A stretch of 64,000 nucleotides of DNA, from NCBI GenBank assembly GCA_934622035.1, contig CAKTVG010000001.1, positions 124,001 to 188,000 on the forward strand, given 5' to 3'. This DNA is from an uncultured Oscillospiraceae bacterium. GTDB taxonomy: Bacteria > Bacillota > Clostridia > Oscillospirales > Oscillospiraceae. The notes under the pieces are model-generated. The model saw only the letters and a program-made list of their open reading frames with translations. It was not told the DNA's origin and searched no databases. A program made the translations under genes and the position numbers. Numbering within the stretch: position 1 is the stretch's first letter; the number at the start of each line of letters is the position of its first letter. Below, piece by piece: positions 40,494-49,439 of this stretch.

Positions 40494-40522
40494 CTGCTTT
40501 CCTTGGTCAGCAATAAAAACAT

Positions 40523-40556
40523 CCTGCTCAGAGAGCTTCTCTGGGCAGGACGTTTT
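40523..40556. terminator. Terminator between convergent genes
   Basis: CCTGCTCAGAGA and TCTCTGGGCAGG arms around GCT, with A-rich sequence on the left and GTTTTG on the right. The last codons of the minus-strand membrane protein lie inside this hairpin. Confidence 0.75.
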
Positions 40557-41253
40557 GCTTGGAGGATGCGAACTTCCGGTATTGCTTCCGGTTTCTGCGG
40601 AAGAAGCCGCGGATGCTCAGAAGCACGAAGGCAGAGACGGCGAGATAGTACACCGGAAGGGCGAGGGCCCAGACGTTCTGCGGGAGCAGCCGCTTTACGG
40701 CGGCCGCATCCAGCAGAATGCAAATCAGCAGGAGGCTGCTGCCGGAAACAAACGGACGCAGAAGCGCTGCGCGAAGAGCGACCCACGCGACGCCGAGCGC
40801 CAGCTTTGGCGCGTCCTTTGCGCTGCACAGCTCCGTACCGATGGTCACAAAGCCGCAGAAATAGATCGTGCCGTGGCAGAACAGGGAAATGTAGGTGTCG
40901 ATCGGGGGATTTGTTTCGTAGATCAGGCCGCCCGCCAGGATCATGGCCATGTAGTAGAAGAAACCGGCCATCAGCCCGGAATAGGCTGCCCAGCTGTGCA
41001 GCTTTCTTCTGCCGGTCAGCAGAATCGCGGGCACCAGAAAATACGCGACCGTGGAGAATTCCACCGGCGGAACTGCGCTGCCCTCAATCAGGGGATACAG
41101 GATGCCATAGCGGAACAGATTGCCGCCCAGCAGCACCGCGCAAAGCGCGCGGATGACCTTTTTGCGTGTGCCCTCCGGACATTTGCACAGCCGGTAGGCC
41201 AGCACATTGATGCAGCCGAAAAAGACCAGCGCAACGGCATTCAAACCGTACAT
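40528..41253 (-). CDS. Multi-pass membrane protein
   Basis: A 241-residue protein with about seven hydrophobic segments spread over residues 3-215 and a basic C-terminus (RRNRKQYRKF). The layout, with a conserved-looking SLFCHGTIYF helix and a VPAILLTGRRKLHSW loop, recalls the YwaF/TMEM164 type, but I cannot confirm that. It is the last gene of a PadR-HAAS operon (12-base gap), so expression is probably under PadR control. Its 3' end overlaps a terminator hairpin shared with the GNAT gene. Confidence 0.7.
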   Translation of the reverse strand: MYGLNAVALVFFGCINVLAYRLCKCPEGTRKKVIRALCAVLLGGNLFRYGILYPLIEGSAVPPVEFSTVAYFLVPAILLTGRRKLHSWAAYSGLMAGFFYYMAMILAGGLIYETNPPIDTYISLFCHGTIYFCGFVTIGTELCSAKDAPKLALGVAWVALRAALLRPFVSGSSLLLICILLDAAAVKRLLPQNVWALALPVYYLAVSAFVLLSIRGFFRRNRKQYRKFASSKQNVLPREAL

Positions 41254-41265
41254 AATACGCTCACC

Positions 41266-41985
41266 TCAATTCAGGAACCAGCCCCACACGTGCCAGAACT
41301 GGAAGCTTCCGGCGGACAGGGTGCACACAACGTAGGCCAGCACAAAGCAGGAGGCAAACAGCGCCAGCGACACAAGCGCGGTCGTGCGCAGGCGGCGCTT
41401 CGTTTTGCCGGGAAACTGCGGGTTGATTGCCAGAGAGGGAAGCGTCGCCTCGCCGGAGGTATTGGCCAGCGCGTTATGCTGAAAGCGGACGAAGGAGCGG
41501 ACGAGCTGCCGCAGGAAGGCGTCGTAGTAAATGCAGCCGACGACCAGCAGCACGGTCAGCGCCGTAAGGGACAGCGCCAGAATCGCGCCGCACCAATAGG
41601 GCATGGCAGGCAGCAGCCGATAGGGATTCAGCCCGCCGAACAGACAAACGGCGGCTCCCGCAAAGGCGATCCCGGCGGCGATCATCACAAGCTCCCAGGC
41701 CGCCAACAGGATGAAAAACAGCGCGGCGAACAGATCAGGAATGCAAAGCCCCGCGATCACGAGCGGCTTATTGCCTTTCTTCTGCTTCGGTGTGTCGCCC
41801 TCGCCGAACTGCCCAGCCAGCGCAACGGGGTCGCCCAGCCGTGCGGCGATTTCCTCTTCCGTGTAACCGTCGGCGAGCTTGAAGGCAAAGTGCTGCTCGT
41901 ATTCTTCGATCACGTCTGCGCTGTCGGCAATATTTCTCCTGTGCAGCTCAGAGGTAAGCTGCGTCATGAATTCATTTTTCGTCAT
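41266..41985 (-). CDS. HAAS/DUF1700 domain membrane protein
   Basis: A 239-residue protein. The first 65 residues form a HAAS (DUF1700) helical domain with EYEQHFAFKLADGYTEEEIAARLGDP-type sequence (key part YTEEEIAARLGDP), which typically sits next to PadR regulators and works with them in sensing or signalling. Four hydrophobic segments follow (about residues 80-105, 110-130, 140-165 and 205-230). I start at the ATG at 41985, nine bases after GGAGG; an ATG at 41994 abuts the ribosome site. It overlaps padR by 14 bases. Confidence 0.85.
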   Translation of the reverse strand: MTKNEFMTQLTSELHRRNIADSADVIEEYEQHFAFKLADGYTEEEIAARLGDPVALAGQFGEGDTPKQKKGNKPLVIAGLCIPDLFAALFFILLAAWELVMIAAGIAFAGAAVCLFGGLNPYRLLPAMPYWCGAILALSLTALTVLLVVGCIYYDAFLRQLVRSFVRFQHNALANTSGEATLPSLAINPQFPGKTKRRLRTTALVSLALFASCFVLAYVVCTLSAGSFQFWHVWGWFLN

Positions 41986-42298
41986 TACTCTCATCCTCCA
42001 ATAATGCCTGAACGGCCTGCGCGAATTCCAGATATTCCGCGCGGTCTTTTTGATACGTTTCCTTTCCCAGCTCCGTGAGTCGGTAATATTTGCGCGGCGG
42101 GCCGCCGCTTTCCTCCTGTAAATAGGTCGTCAGCAGACCGTCGGCCTTCAGCTTCCGCAGGAGGGGGTAAACCGTTCCGTCTGCGATGTCAATGTGCCGG
42201 GAGAGGAAATCCGAAATCTCATATCCGTAGCAGTCGCGCTTATGCAGCAGCGACAGCACGCACAGATCCAGCACGCCCTTTTTATATTGTGCGTTCAT
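41972..42298 (-). CDS. PadR-family transcriptional regulator
   Basis: A 108-residue winged-helix repressor. YGYEISDFLSRHIDIADGTVYPLLRKL (key part DGTVYPLLRKL, about residues 40-50) is the recognition helix of PadR proteins, followed by the wing with GGPPRKYYRLTELGKE (about 65-80). It is the short PadR-s2 type. It heads an operon with the HAAS protein and a membrane protein, a common arrangement for envelope-stress or drug-responsive loci. Its own promoter contains a perfect inverted repeat (42329-42351), so self-repression is likely. Confidence 0.92.
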   Translation of the reverse strand: MNAQYKKGVLDLCVLSLLHKRDCYGYEISDFLSRHIDIADGTVYPLLRKLKADGLLTTYLQEESGGPPRKYYRLTELGKETYQKDRAEYLEFAQAVQALLEDESNDEK

Positions 42299-42328
42299 GG
42301 TACGCTCCTTTCTGTGTTCCGTCCTTAC

Positions 42329-42364
42329 ACTACTGTATTATATTCAGTAGTTTGAAAATGTCAA
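42329..42364 (-). promoter_or_regulatory. PadR operon promoter with inverted-repeat operator
   Basis: On the minus strand TTGACA (42364-42359), a 16-base spacer and TATAAT (42342-42337). The -10 box is enclosed by perfect arms ACTACTG (42329-42335) and CAGTAGT (42345-42351), nine bases apart. A dimer bound there would block RNA polymerase. Confidence 0.8.
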
Positions 42365-42436
42365 GAGGGAACTTGAAAAAAGTACGATTCTTTTTGGATT
42401 TTCCGGAAAAGCCGGAACGGCGGCACATATAATAGA

Positions 42437-42475
42437 AAATGCTCCTGTATGGACTTTCCATACAGGAGCATTGTT
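42437..42475 (-). terminator. Terminator of metG
   Basis: An AATGCTCCTGTATGGA stem with a short loop. On the minus strand it is followed by TTTTCTATT, 13 bases after the metG stop. Confidence 0.88.
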
Positions 42476-42487
42476 ATCATCGAAGGA

Positions 42488-44437
42488 TCAGACCAGGCGG
42501 GAGCCGGCGGGAATCTTGTCGTCGAGCATGATGAGGTTCAGCTTGTCCCCGCGCTCGGCGGAGAGCAGCATGCCGCAGGACTCCTGCCCCATCATCTTGC
42601 GCGGCGGCAGGTTCGTCACCGCAACGAGGGTCTTGCCCAGAAGCTCCTCGGGCTTGTAGTACTTTGCAATGCCGGAGAGGATCTGGCGGGGCTTGCCGGT
42701 GCCGTCATCCAGCGTAAATTTCAGCAGCTTTTCGGACTTCTTGACGTTCTCGCAGGTGAGCACCTTGACGACGGTCATCTCTACCTTGCAGAATTCATCG
42801 AAGCTGACGGGGGGCAGAGGCTCAGGCAGGGGATCCTCCTGCGGCGCGGCGGCTGCCTTTTCGATCTTCTCCAGCTCCTCCAGCTCCTTGGCAAGGTCGA
42901 TGCGCGGGAAGAGCACCGGGCCTGCCTGCACCTGCACATCGGCGGGCAGACCGCCAAAGGCGCAGAGGCTGTCCCAATCGGTGTGCTCTGCGCCGACGCG
43001 GCGCAGAATCTCTGCGGAGGTTTCCGGCATGAAGGGCAGGAGCATTCCGGCGCAGAGACGGATGGTCTCGAGCAGCTGATACATGACGCGCGCCAGCCGC
43101 GGGCGGTTGACCTCGTCCTTGGCGAGAATCCAGGGCGCGGTTTCGTCGATATACTTGTTGGCGCGGGAGATGACGGCGAAAATTTCGCTCAGGGCGTTAT
43201 GGAACATATAATGCTCCATCTGTGCCTCGTATTTTTCGTGCAGCGCCTCGGCCATGTTTTTCAGCTCGTCGTCCTGCTCCGGGCAGGTAAGCTGCTCGGC
43301 GGGCAGCTTGCCGCCGAAGTATTTCTGCACCATCGCGACCGTGCGGGAGACAAGGTTGCCGAGGTCGTTGGCAAGGTCGGTGTTGATGCAGGAGATCAGC
43401 AGCTCGTTGGAGAAATTGCCGTCCGAGCCGAAGGGGAAGCTGCGCAGCAGGAAGAAGCGCAGGGCGTCCGTGCCGTAGCGCTCCGCCAGCAGATAGGGAT
43501 CAACAACGTTGCCCTTGGACTTGGACATCTTGCCGCCGTCGAGCAGCAGCCAGCCGTGGCCGAAGACCTTCTTCGGCAGGGGCATGCCCATGCTCATGAG
43601 CATCGCGGGCCAGATGATGGAATGGAAGCGCACGATTTCCTTGCCGACAAAGTGGACGTCCGCCGGCCAGAATTTCTCATAATCGTCGTACTTCTCATTC
43701 AGGAAGCCGAGGGCAGTGGTGTAGTTGAACAGCGCGTCCACCCAGACGTAGACGACGTGACCGGGGTCGAAATCCACGGGGATGCCCCACTTGAAGCTGG
43801 TGCGGGAAACGCAGAGGTCCTCCAGACCGGCGTCGATGAAGTTGTTGACCATCTCGTTGACGCGGCTGCGCGGCTCAAGGAAGTCGGTGTTCATCAGCAG
43901 GTCGCGCACGGGCTGAGCATACTTGGAGAGCCGGAAGAAATAGGCCTCCTCCTGTGCGGGCTGGCATTCGCGGCCGCAGTCGGGGCACTTGCCGTCCTTG
44001 AGCTGGCTGGCTGTCCAGAAGGATTCGCAGGGCGTGCAGTACATGCCCTCATAGGTTCCCTTGTAAATGTCGCCCTTCTCATACATCTTGCGGAAGATTT
44101 TCTGAATGGATTCCACGTGGTAATCGTCCGTGGTGCGGATGAAGCGGTCATAGGAGATGTTCATCAGCTTCCACAGATCGAGCACGCCCTTTTCGCCGGT
44201 GACGATGCGATCGACGAATTCCTGCGGCGTGACGCCCGCGGCGGCGGCCTTGGTTTCGATCTTCTGGCCGTGCTCGTCCGTGCCGGTGAGGAACATCACG
44301 TCATAGCCGCGCAGACGCTTATAGCGCGCCATGGTGTCCGTGGCGACGGTGCAGTAGGTGTGGCCGATGTGCAGCTTGTCCGAGGGATAGTAGATCGGCG
44401 TGGTGATATAGAATTTTTTCTTGCAGGAATCACACAT
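42488..44437 (-). CDS. metG: Methionyl-tRNA synthetase
   Basis: A 649-residue class I synthetase that charges tRNA(Met). HIGH appears in DKLHIGHTYC (about residues 21-30) and the KMSKS loop in GKMSKSKGN (about 297-305). The connective-peptide zinc site is CTPCESFW...CPDCGREC (about 130-155). A C-terminal Trbp111/EMAPII-like tRNA-binding domain (about 545-649, VEMTVVKVLTCENVKKSEKL) gives the longer, dimer-forming version. The N-terminus carries MCDSCKKK, a short Cys-containing lead. AAGAAGG precedes the ATG. vanZ lies 22 bases upstream on the same strand. Confidence 0.96.
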   Translation of the reverse strand: MCDSCKKKFYITTPIYYPSDKLHIGHTYCTVATDTMARYKRLRGYDVMFLTGTDEHGQKIETKAAAAGVTPQEFVDRIVTGEKGVLDLWKLMNISYDRFIRTTDDYHVESIQKIFRKMYEKGDIYKGTYEGMYCTPCESFWTASQLKDGKCPDCGRECQPAQEEAYFFRLSKYAQPVRDLLMNTDFLEPRSRVNEMVNNFIDAGLEDLCVSRTSFKWGIPVDFDPGHVVYVWVDALFNYTTALGFLNEKYDDYEKFWPADVHFVGKEIVRFHSIIWPAMLMSMGMPLPKKVFGHGWLLLDGGKMSKSKGNVVDPYLLAERYGTDALRFFLLRSFPFGSDGNFSNELLISCINTDLANDLGNLVSRTVAMVQKYFGGKLPAEQLTCPEQDDELKNMAEALHEKYEAQMEHYMFHNALSEIFAVISRANKYIDETAPWILAKDEVNRPRLARVMYQLLETIRLCAGMLLPFMPETSAEILRRVGAEHTDWDSLCAFGGLPADVQVQAGPVLFPRIDLAKELEELEKIEKAAAAPQEDPLPEPLPPVSFDEFCKVEMTVVKVLTCENVKKSEKLLKFTLDDGTGKPRQILSGIAKYYKPEELLGKTLVAVTNLPPRKMMGQESCGMLLSAERGDKLNLIMLDDKIPAGSRLV

Positions 44438-44459
44438 AGCAGAGACCTTCTTTCATGAA

Positions 44460-44870
44460 TTAACGTTTTTTCATTGCGGAGATGAGCCACATCAGCGCGA
44501 TGCCGATGGCCGCGCCGCCGACGTCCAGCCAGACGTCGCTGAACTGGCCCGAGCGTCCGGTGACGTGGAGCTGACAGGTTTCGTCCAGCAGCGCCGTCAG
44601 AACGCAGCAGAATGCGGGCTTGAAGACCGTGAAGCGCTTGGCGTTGCAGAAGGCGCCGGTCATCAGAAAGCCCAGGAGCAGATATTCCAGAAAGTGCGCC
44701 GCACTGCGCAACACGCTGTGCGTCAGCCAGGGAATGACCAGGTTGACCAGCGCCAGGACGCCGCTGCTTTCTGCGCTGCTGACGTCTCCCGGCAGGAGAC
44801 CCTGCAAAAGGACAAAGGCGAGCCAGAGCAGCGTTAAAATCAGGTAGGTGCGAAATTTATATCGCTTCAT
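44460..44870 (-). CDS. VanZ-family membrane protein
   Basis: A 136-residue protein with about four hydrophobic segments and the VanZ signature DETCQLHVTGRSGQFSDVWLD (key part GRSGQFSDVWLD, about residues 100-111). VanZ proteins can raise glycopeptide (teicoplanin) tolerance, but most chromosomal members have no assigned role. I start at the ATG at 44870, seven bases after GGAGG; the frame extends 17 codons upstream without support. It probably shares a transcript with metG. Confidence 0.85.
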   Translation of the reverse strand: MKRYKFRTYLILTLLWLAFVLLQGLLPGDVSSAESSGVLALVNLVIPWLTHSVLRSAAHFLEYLLLGFLMTGAFCNAKRFTVFKPAFCCVLTALLDETCQLHVTGRSGQFSDVWLDVGGAAIGIALMWLISAMKKR

Positions 44871-44929
44871 AAATTGCCTCCGGAGGGCGTTCGGCCGAAA
44901 AACGGGCCGTTTGCCGCCCAATTAAAACT

Positions 44930-44958
44930 ATTATAGCATACGCAGGAAGAATTTGCAA
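44930..44958 (-). promoter_or_regulatory. Promoter of vanZ-metG
   Basis: On the minus strand TTGCAA (44958-44953), a 17-base spacer and TATAAT (44935-44930), 60 bases ahead of the vanZ start. Confidence 0.65.
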
Positions 44959-45168
44959 TCCTTGTGTCTATGCTGCGCGAGCGGTAAGCGTGCTATGTAA
45001 AGAGAAAACTGTGGAATTTCTACAAATTTTTGCACCATTCTGCGCCCGGCTCGCGGAAGAAGCTGCCGAAAAGTCATATCACAGAATCAGGAAGCGCGGA
45101 GCGGGCGCGGAGGCGTCCAGCGAAAAACGGTGCGGATATCCGAAAAATTGTGGTATTATGTCTACCTG

Positions 45169-45189
45169 AAAACCACCGCTGGTGGTTTT
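45169..45189. repeat. Perfect hairpin in the gap before the U32 peptidase gene
   Basis: AAAACCACC-GCT-GGTGGTTTT. It lies in the 400-base gap between the vanZ promoter and 45366, where I find no gene. A TATAAT at 45298-45303 with a poor -35 region probably serves the U32 peptidase gene. The hairpin may be a terminator remnant or a leader structure. Confidence 0.5.
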
Positions 45190-45365
45190 GCCGCGGCGCG
45201 TGCCGAACACGCGGCCTATGGTGAATATGCCGAATTTCCAAAGGAAAATTGCATGGAAAATCTCTGGGAATTCTAGCTTTCCGCTTGTGTTTTATGCTAT
45301 AATATAGTTTGCACAGGTTTGTGCTTTTGATTTGATTCCATCCTACCGAAAATGGGGTTTTCCAT

Positions 45366-47450
45366 ATGCTCGAACTACTATCTCCCGCCGGGTCGTCCGA
45401 CGCGCTGCATGCTGCCGTGTGCAACGGCGCGGACGCGGTCTACCTCGGCGCGGACGCGTTTAACGCCCGTCACGGCGCGAGAAATTTCGCGCTGGACGAG
45501 CTTCAGGAGGTTGTGCGCTACTGCCATGTGCGCGGCGTCGCCGTCCACCTGACGCTCAACACGCTGGTGACCGACCGTGAAATGCCAGCCGCCGCGGAGT
45601 ACATCGCCGCCGCCGCCCGCGCGGGTGTGGACGCGTTTATCGTGCAGGATCTTGGCATCGTATCCCTGTGCAAGCAGATCGCGCCGAAGGTGCCGCTGCA
45701 CGCCTCCACGCAGATGAGTCTGCATTCGCTTGAGGGCGTCCGTCAGGCCGCGGAGCTGGGCCTGTCGCGGGTGGTGCTGGCCAGGGAGCTGCCGCGCGAA
45801 ATGATTGCGTTCATCTGCCGCAACAGCCCAATCGAAATTGAGGTTTTTGTCCACGGGGCGCTGTGCATGTGCTATTCCGGCCAGTGCTACATGTCCTCCG
45901 TGATCGGCCGGCGTTCCGGCAATCGCGGCCAGTGCGCGCAGCCCTGCCGCCTGCCCTACGGCTATGACCGCTTTGAGGAGAAATACCCGCTGAGCCTGCG
46001 GGATAACTGCCTGATCCGCTCATTGGACGAGCTTGCGCGCATGGGCGTGGCGAGCATCAAGATCGAGGGCCGCATGAAGCGGCCGGAGTACGTCGCCACC
46101 GTGACCGGCATTTATCGCCGCGCACTCGACGGCGCGGGCGTCGGCAGGGGAGAGATGGAGGCGCTGCGCGCCGCCTTTTCCCGCCAGGGCTTCACGCAGG
46201 GCTATTATGAGGATGCACCCGGACGCCAGATGTTTGGCACGCGCCTGCCGGAGCAGGAAAACAAAGCGCTGATGCAGGCGGCGCGCGCGACCTATGAATC
46301 CGTGGAGCCGCAGCGGGTGCCGGTTCGCTTCTATGCCATTGCCGCGCGCGGCCAGAACTTGATGGTCGCCGTGCAGGACAACGACGGCAATATCTGCAAG
46401 GCGCAGAGCGACCCGCCGCAGGAGGCCGAGCGCCGCTCCGTCACGCAGGAGGAAATCGCGGCGCGTCTGTCAAAGACCGGTGGCACGCCCTTTGTCTGCG
46501 AGGCGGTGCGTTGTGTGGTCGATCCGGGGCTGAGCGTGCCCGCGGCGGAGCTGAACCGGCTGCGCCGGGAGGTGCTGGCGCATCTTTCTGCCGTGCGCGG
46601 ACGCCGCAGTGCACCGGAGATCGGCGCGTACCACGAGCCGCAGCGCTTCGAGGGGCAGAAAACGCAGCCTCAGCTCACCGTCAGCGTGCTGAAGGCGGCG
46701 CAGATTACGCCGCAGATGCGAAAGCTGCATCCGGCGATGATCTATGTGCCGGTTTCCGAGCTTCTGGAGGAGCCTGCGCTCTTCCGCAAGCTGGCGAAGG
46801 AGCAGAACCTTGCCGCAGTGCTGCCGCGCGTGATCCGCGACGATGAGACGAAAAAAATGCTCGACGCACTGGACGACGCCTCCGCCATGGGCATTCGCCG
46901 CGTTCTGATCGGCAACCTCGGCCACCTGCCGCTGGTGCTCTCGCGCGGCATGGAGCCGGCGGCAGACTTCGGCATGAACCTGTTCAATTCCCGCGCGGCG
47001 GAGCAACTGCGCCATCTCGGCTTTGTGAGCTGCACGGCGTCATTCGAGCTGTCGCTGCCGCAGCTGCGCGACCTTTCCAAGCCGCTGCCCACGGAAATGA
47101 TCGTCTACGGGCGGCTGCCGCTGATGCTGACGGAAAACTGCATCATGAAAAACCGCACCGGCGCGTGCGTCTGCCACGCCGGACCCGTGAAGCTTGTTGA
47201 CCGTATGGGCGAGGAGTTCCGCATCGTCCGCGACTGCGGCACCTGCCGCAGCGTGGTGCTGAACGGAAAAAAACTGTATCTGCTGGATAAAAAGGAAAAT
47301 GTGCGCAGATTCGGCCTTTGGGCGCTGCGCCTGGCATTTACCACGGAAAATACCGGCGAGGTCAACGGCGTCCTGTCCGCGTGGAGCGGCAATGCCGTCT
47401 TCGATCCGGGGGCCTGTACGCGCGGACTGTATCTGCGCGGCGTAGAATAA
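45366..47450 (+). CDS. U32-family peptidase (YrrO/RlhA-like)
   Basis: A 694-residue protein of peptidase family U32. The family signature EVFVHGALCMCYSGQCYMSS (about residues 160-179) supplies Cys ligands; further Cys residues follow in GNRGQCAQPCR. The N-terminal half is a TIM-barrel-like domain (LSPAGSSDALHAAV at the start); the C-terminal half (about 370-690) matches the longer forms with a DUF3656-type collagenase-like region. Proven relatives include RNA hydroxylation enzymes (RlhA, TrhP) as well as proteins called collagenases, so the real reaction may be RNA modification. The maf gene follows 13 bases later. Confidence 0.88.
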   Translation: MLELLSPAGSSDALHAAVCNGADAVYLGADAFNARHGARNFALDELQEVVRYCHVRGVAVHLTLNTLVTDREMPAAAEYIAAAARAGVDAFIVQDLGIVSLCKQIAPKVPLHASTQMSLHSLEGVRQAAELGLSRVVLARELPREMIAFICRNSPIEIEVFVHGALCMCYSGQCYMSSVIGRRSGNRGQCAQPCRLPYGYDRFEEKYPLSLRDNCLIRSLDELARMGVASIKIEGRMKRPEYVATVTGIYRRALDGAGVGRGEMEALRAAFSRQGFTQGYYEDAPGRQMFGTRLPEQENKALMQAARATYESVEPQRVPVRFYAIAARGQNLMVAVQDNDGNICKAQSDPPQEAERRSVTQEEIAARLSKTGGTPFVCEAVRCVVDPGLSVPAAELNRLRREVLAHLSAVRGRRSAPEIGAYHEPQRFEGQKTQPQLTVSVLKAAQITPQMRKLHPAMIYVPVSELLEEPALFRKLAKEQNLAAVLPRVIRDDETKKMLDALDDASAMGIRRVLIGNLGHLPLVLSRGMEPAADFGMNLFNSRAAEQLRHLGFVSCTASFELSLPQLRDLSKPLPTEMIVYGRLPLMLTENCIMKNRTGACVCHAGPVKLVDRMGEEFRIVRDCGTCRSVVLNGKKLYLLDKKENVRRFGLWALRLAFTTENTGEVNGVLSAWSGNAVFDPGACTRGLYLRGVE

Positions 47451-47463
47451 TTAGGAGGATATT

Positions 47464-48039
47464 ATGGCTATCATTCTTGCATCGAAATCTCCCCGCCGGA
47501 AGGAGCTTCTGGAGCGCATGGGGTTGGAATTTATCGTAAAAGCGCCGAAGATCGACGAAAAAATGGATCCCTTCGGACATCCCGCCGACGAGGTGGCCCG
47601 CATCAGCCGCGAAAAGGCGCAGGCAGCCGCCGCATTCTTCAAGCCGGAGGATATCATCATCGGCGCGGACACCATCGTGGTCTGCGACGGCCTTGTGATG
47701 GGCAAGCCTCGCTCTGAGAGCGACGCGTTTTCCATGCTCCGCCGTCTCTCCGGCAGGGATCATCAGGTCATGACCGGCCTGACCGTCATCGGCAAGGGCA
47801 GGAAGGAAAACCTGACCGTGACGACCACGCTGCGCATGCGCCCGCTCTCCGACGTGGAGATCCGCAACTATATCGCTACCGGTGAATCCATGGACAAGGC
47901 CGGCGCTTATGGCATTCAGGGCCGCGCGGCGATGTTCATCGTGGGGATCGACGGCGATTTCTACAATGTCATGGGCCTGCCGGTCTGCACGCTGACGACG
48001 CTCCTGCGCCGCTTTGGGGTGAAGCTTCTGGGCTGCTGA
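47464..48039 (+). CDS. maf: Maf nucleotide pyrophosphatase
   Basis: A 191-residue Maf/Ham1-fold hydrolase that removes pyrophosphate from non-canonical or pyrimidine nucleoside triphosphates (dTTP/UTP type). LASKSPRRKELL (residues 5-16) is the phosphate-binding signature. IIGADTIVVCDG and GKPRSESDA (about 66-90) and KAGAYGIQG (about 144-152) complete the active site. AGGAGG precedes the ATG. In many bacteria maf sits directly before mreBCD, as here, linking it to cell-shape and division genes. Confidence 0.94.
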   Translation: MAIILASKSPRRKELLERMGLEFIVKAPKIDEKMDPFGHPADEVARISREKAQAAAAFFKPEDIIIGADTIVVCDGLVMGKPRSESDAFSMLRRLSGRDHQVMTGLTVIGKGRKENLTVTTTLRMRPLSDVEIRNYIATGESMDKAGAYGIQGRAAMFIVGIDGDFYNVMGLPVCTLTTLLRRFGVKLLGC

Positions 48040-48059
48040 AGCCCTGCGAGGTGATTTTT

Positions 48060-48890
48060 TTGAAACGCAAATTCTCCGGCCGGGTCAGATTGATTCTGAT
48101 TCTCGCCGTCGTTCTTGCGGCCGCGACTGCCATCTCCGCCGCGCTTTCCGGCACGGTCTGGGGCGGCAAGGTCGTGCAGGGCATCCTGACGCCCATTCGC
48201 AGCGGCGTCAGCGCGCTGACGCGGCAAGCAGAACGCTACTACAACTATATTTTCAACTATGAGGCGCTTGAGGCGCGCAACGCCTATCTCGAGCAGCGCA
48301 TCAATTCCATGGAGGACGAGGTGCGCAGCGCCGACTCCCTCCAGCGCGAAAACGAGCGCCTGCGCGCGCTGGTCGGCCTGAGTAAGGAGCATGAGGATTA
48401 CCGCTTCTGTACGGCCTATGTCGTCTCCTGGGATTCCTCCAACTGGAAGAGCACCTTCACCATCGGCAAGGGCACGAATTCCGGGCTGAACACCGGTATG
48501 GTCGTCATCACGGAGTACGGCCAGGTCATCGGCCTGATCACGGAGGTCGGCCACAACTGGGCGAAGGTGACGACGGTTCTGGATACGTCTCTGGAAATCA
48601 GCGCATGCATCGCCTCCTCCGGCTACACGGGCGTGGTGCAGGGCGCGTATACCACGGGCAATGCCGGCCGCCTGCGCATGAACTATCTGCCGACGGGGGC
48701 CGTCCTGCGCAACAACGACCAGGTCGTCACTACCGGCTCGACCGTTTACCCGAAGGATCTGATCCTCGGCTATGTGGAGGACGCGGGCTTTGACGAGACC
48801 GGCGTCGCCAAATACGCCATTTTGCGCCCGGCGGCCAATCTGGACGATCTGGTGCAGGTGTTTATCATCACGGACTACGTCAGCGAATAA
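48060..48890 (+). CDS. mreC: Rod-shape determining protein MreC
   Basis: A 276-residue bitopic membrane protein that organises the elongation complex for lateral peptidoglycan growth. One N-terminal helix (about residues 9-30) is followed by a coiled coil (about 65-105) and the paired beta-barrel MreC domain (about 115-270). I start at the TTG at 48060, five bases after GAGGTGA; an in-frame GTG at 48051 lies inside that ribosome site. It is followed by mreD 12 bases later. No mreB is present in the window. Confidence 0.92.
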   Translation: MKRKFSGRVRLILILAVVLAAATAISAALSGTVWGGKVVQGILTPIRSGVSALTRQAERYYNYIFNYEALEARNAYLEQRINSMEDEVRSADSLQRENERLRALVGLSKEHEDYRFCTAYVVSWDSSNWKSTFTIGKGTNSGLNTGMVVITEYGQVIGLITEVGHNWAKVTTVLDTSLEISACIASSGYTGVVQGAYTTGNAGRLRMNYLPTGAVLRNNDQVVTTGSTVYPKDLILGYVEDAGFDETGVAKYAILRPAANLDDLVQVFIITDYVSE

Positions 48891-48902
48891 GGGGGCAGAG
48901 CC

Positions 48903-49439
48903 TTGCTGGATAAACTTTATATCACGCCCCGGCAGTGGCTGCTGATCCTGCGCTGGACGCTCTACAGCCTCCTGTTTCTGACGGTTATGATGGTGCAGAC
49001 GGCCGTTTTGGGCAACCGCACCATTTTCGGCATCCATCCGAGTCTGGTGCCGGTCGTCGTGACCTGCGTTTGCCTGCGCGAGGGCGCGGAGCGCGGCGGG
49101 CTGTTCGCACTGCTGACGTCCGTGTTCTGGTGCCTTTCCGGCGCGGATCAGGGCAGTGTCAGCATTCTGGTGCTGACGGTCGTGCCGGTGCTCGGCTCGC
49201 TCCTGTGCCGGGCGGTGCTGCTCAACCGCTTCCTGCCCTGCCTTGCCATCAGCTTTTTGACGCTGACGTGCGATCAGGTGCTGTGCTTCCTTTTGAAGCA
49301 CCTTTTGGGACGGCTGCCCTTGGGCGCCTTTACCGCAGAGCTGCTGCCCTGCATTTTCCTGTCCATTCTCTGCCAGCCGCTGCTTTACTGGCTGGTGAAG
49401 TGCATCGCAAAAATCGGAGCAAGCTATGAATCAACATAA
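48903..49439 (+). CDS. mreD: Rod-shape determining protein MreD
   Basis: A 178-residue polytopic membrane protein, about five or six helices, the usual partner of MreC. The start is a TTG preceded by AAGGGGGCAGAG. Sequence conservation in MreD is low, so the call leans on size, hydrophobicity, the FGIHPSLVPVVVTC region and position between mreC and the PBP2 gene. It overlaps the next gene by 14 bases. Confidence 0.9.
   Translation: MLDKLYITPRQWLLILRWTLYSLLFLTVMMVQTAVLGNRTIFGIHPSLVPVVVTCVCLREGAERGGLFALLTSVFWCLSGADQGSVSILVLTVVPVLGSLLCRAVLLNRFLPCLAISFLTLTCDQVLCFLLKHLLGRLPLGAFTAELLPCIFLSILCQPLLYWLVKCIAKIGASYEST

Noticed and set aside
42449..44458. A 669-codon plus-strand frame opposite metG
   Set aside because: metG on the minus strand carries the HIGH and KMSKS motifs and its zinc site; the plus-strand frame is a mirror with no motifs.
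44959..45365. Possible tRNA, T-box or small RNA in the 400-base gap
   Set aside because: No cloverleaf, T-box sequence (TGGNACCGCG) or other known RNA signature is visible; only one hairpin and a -10-like box.
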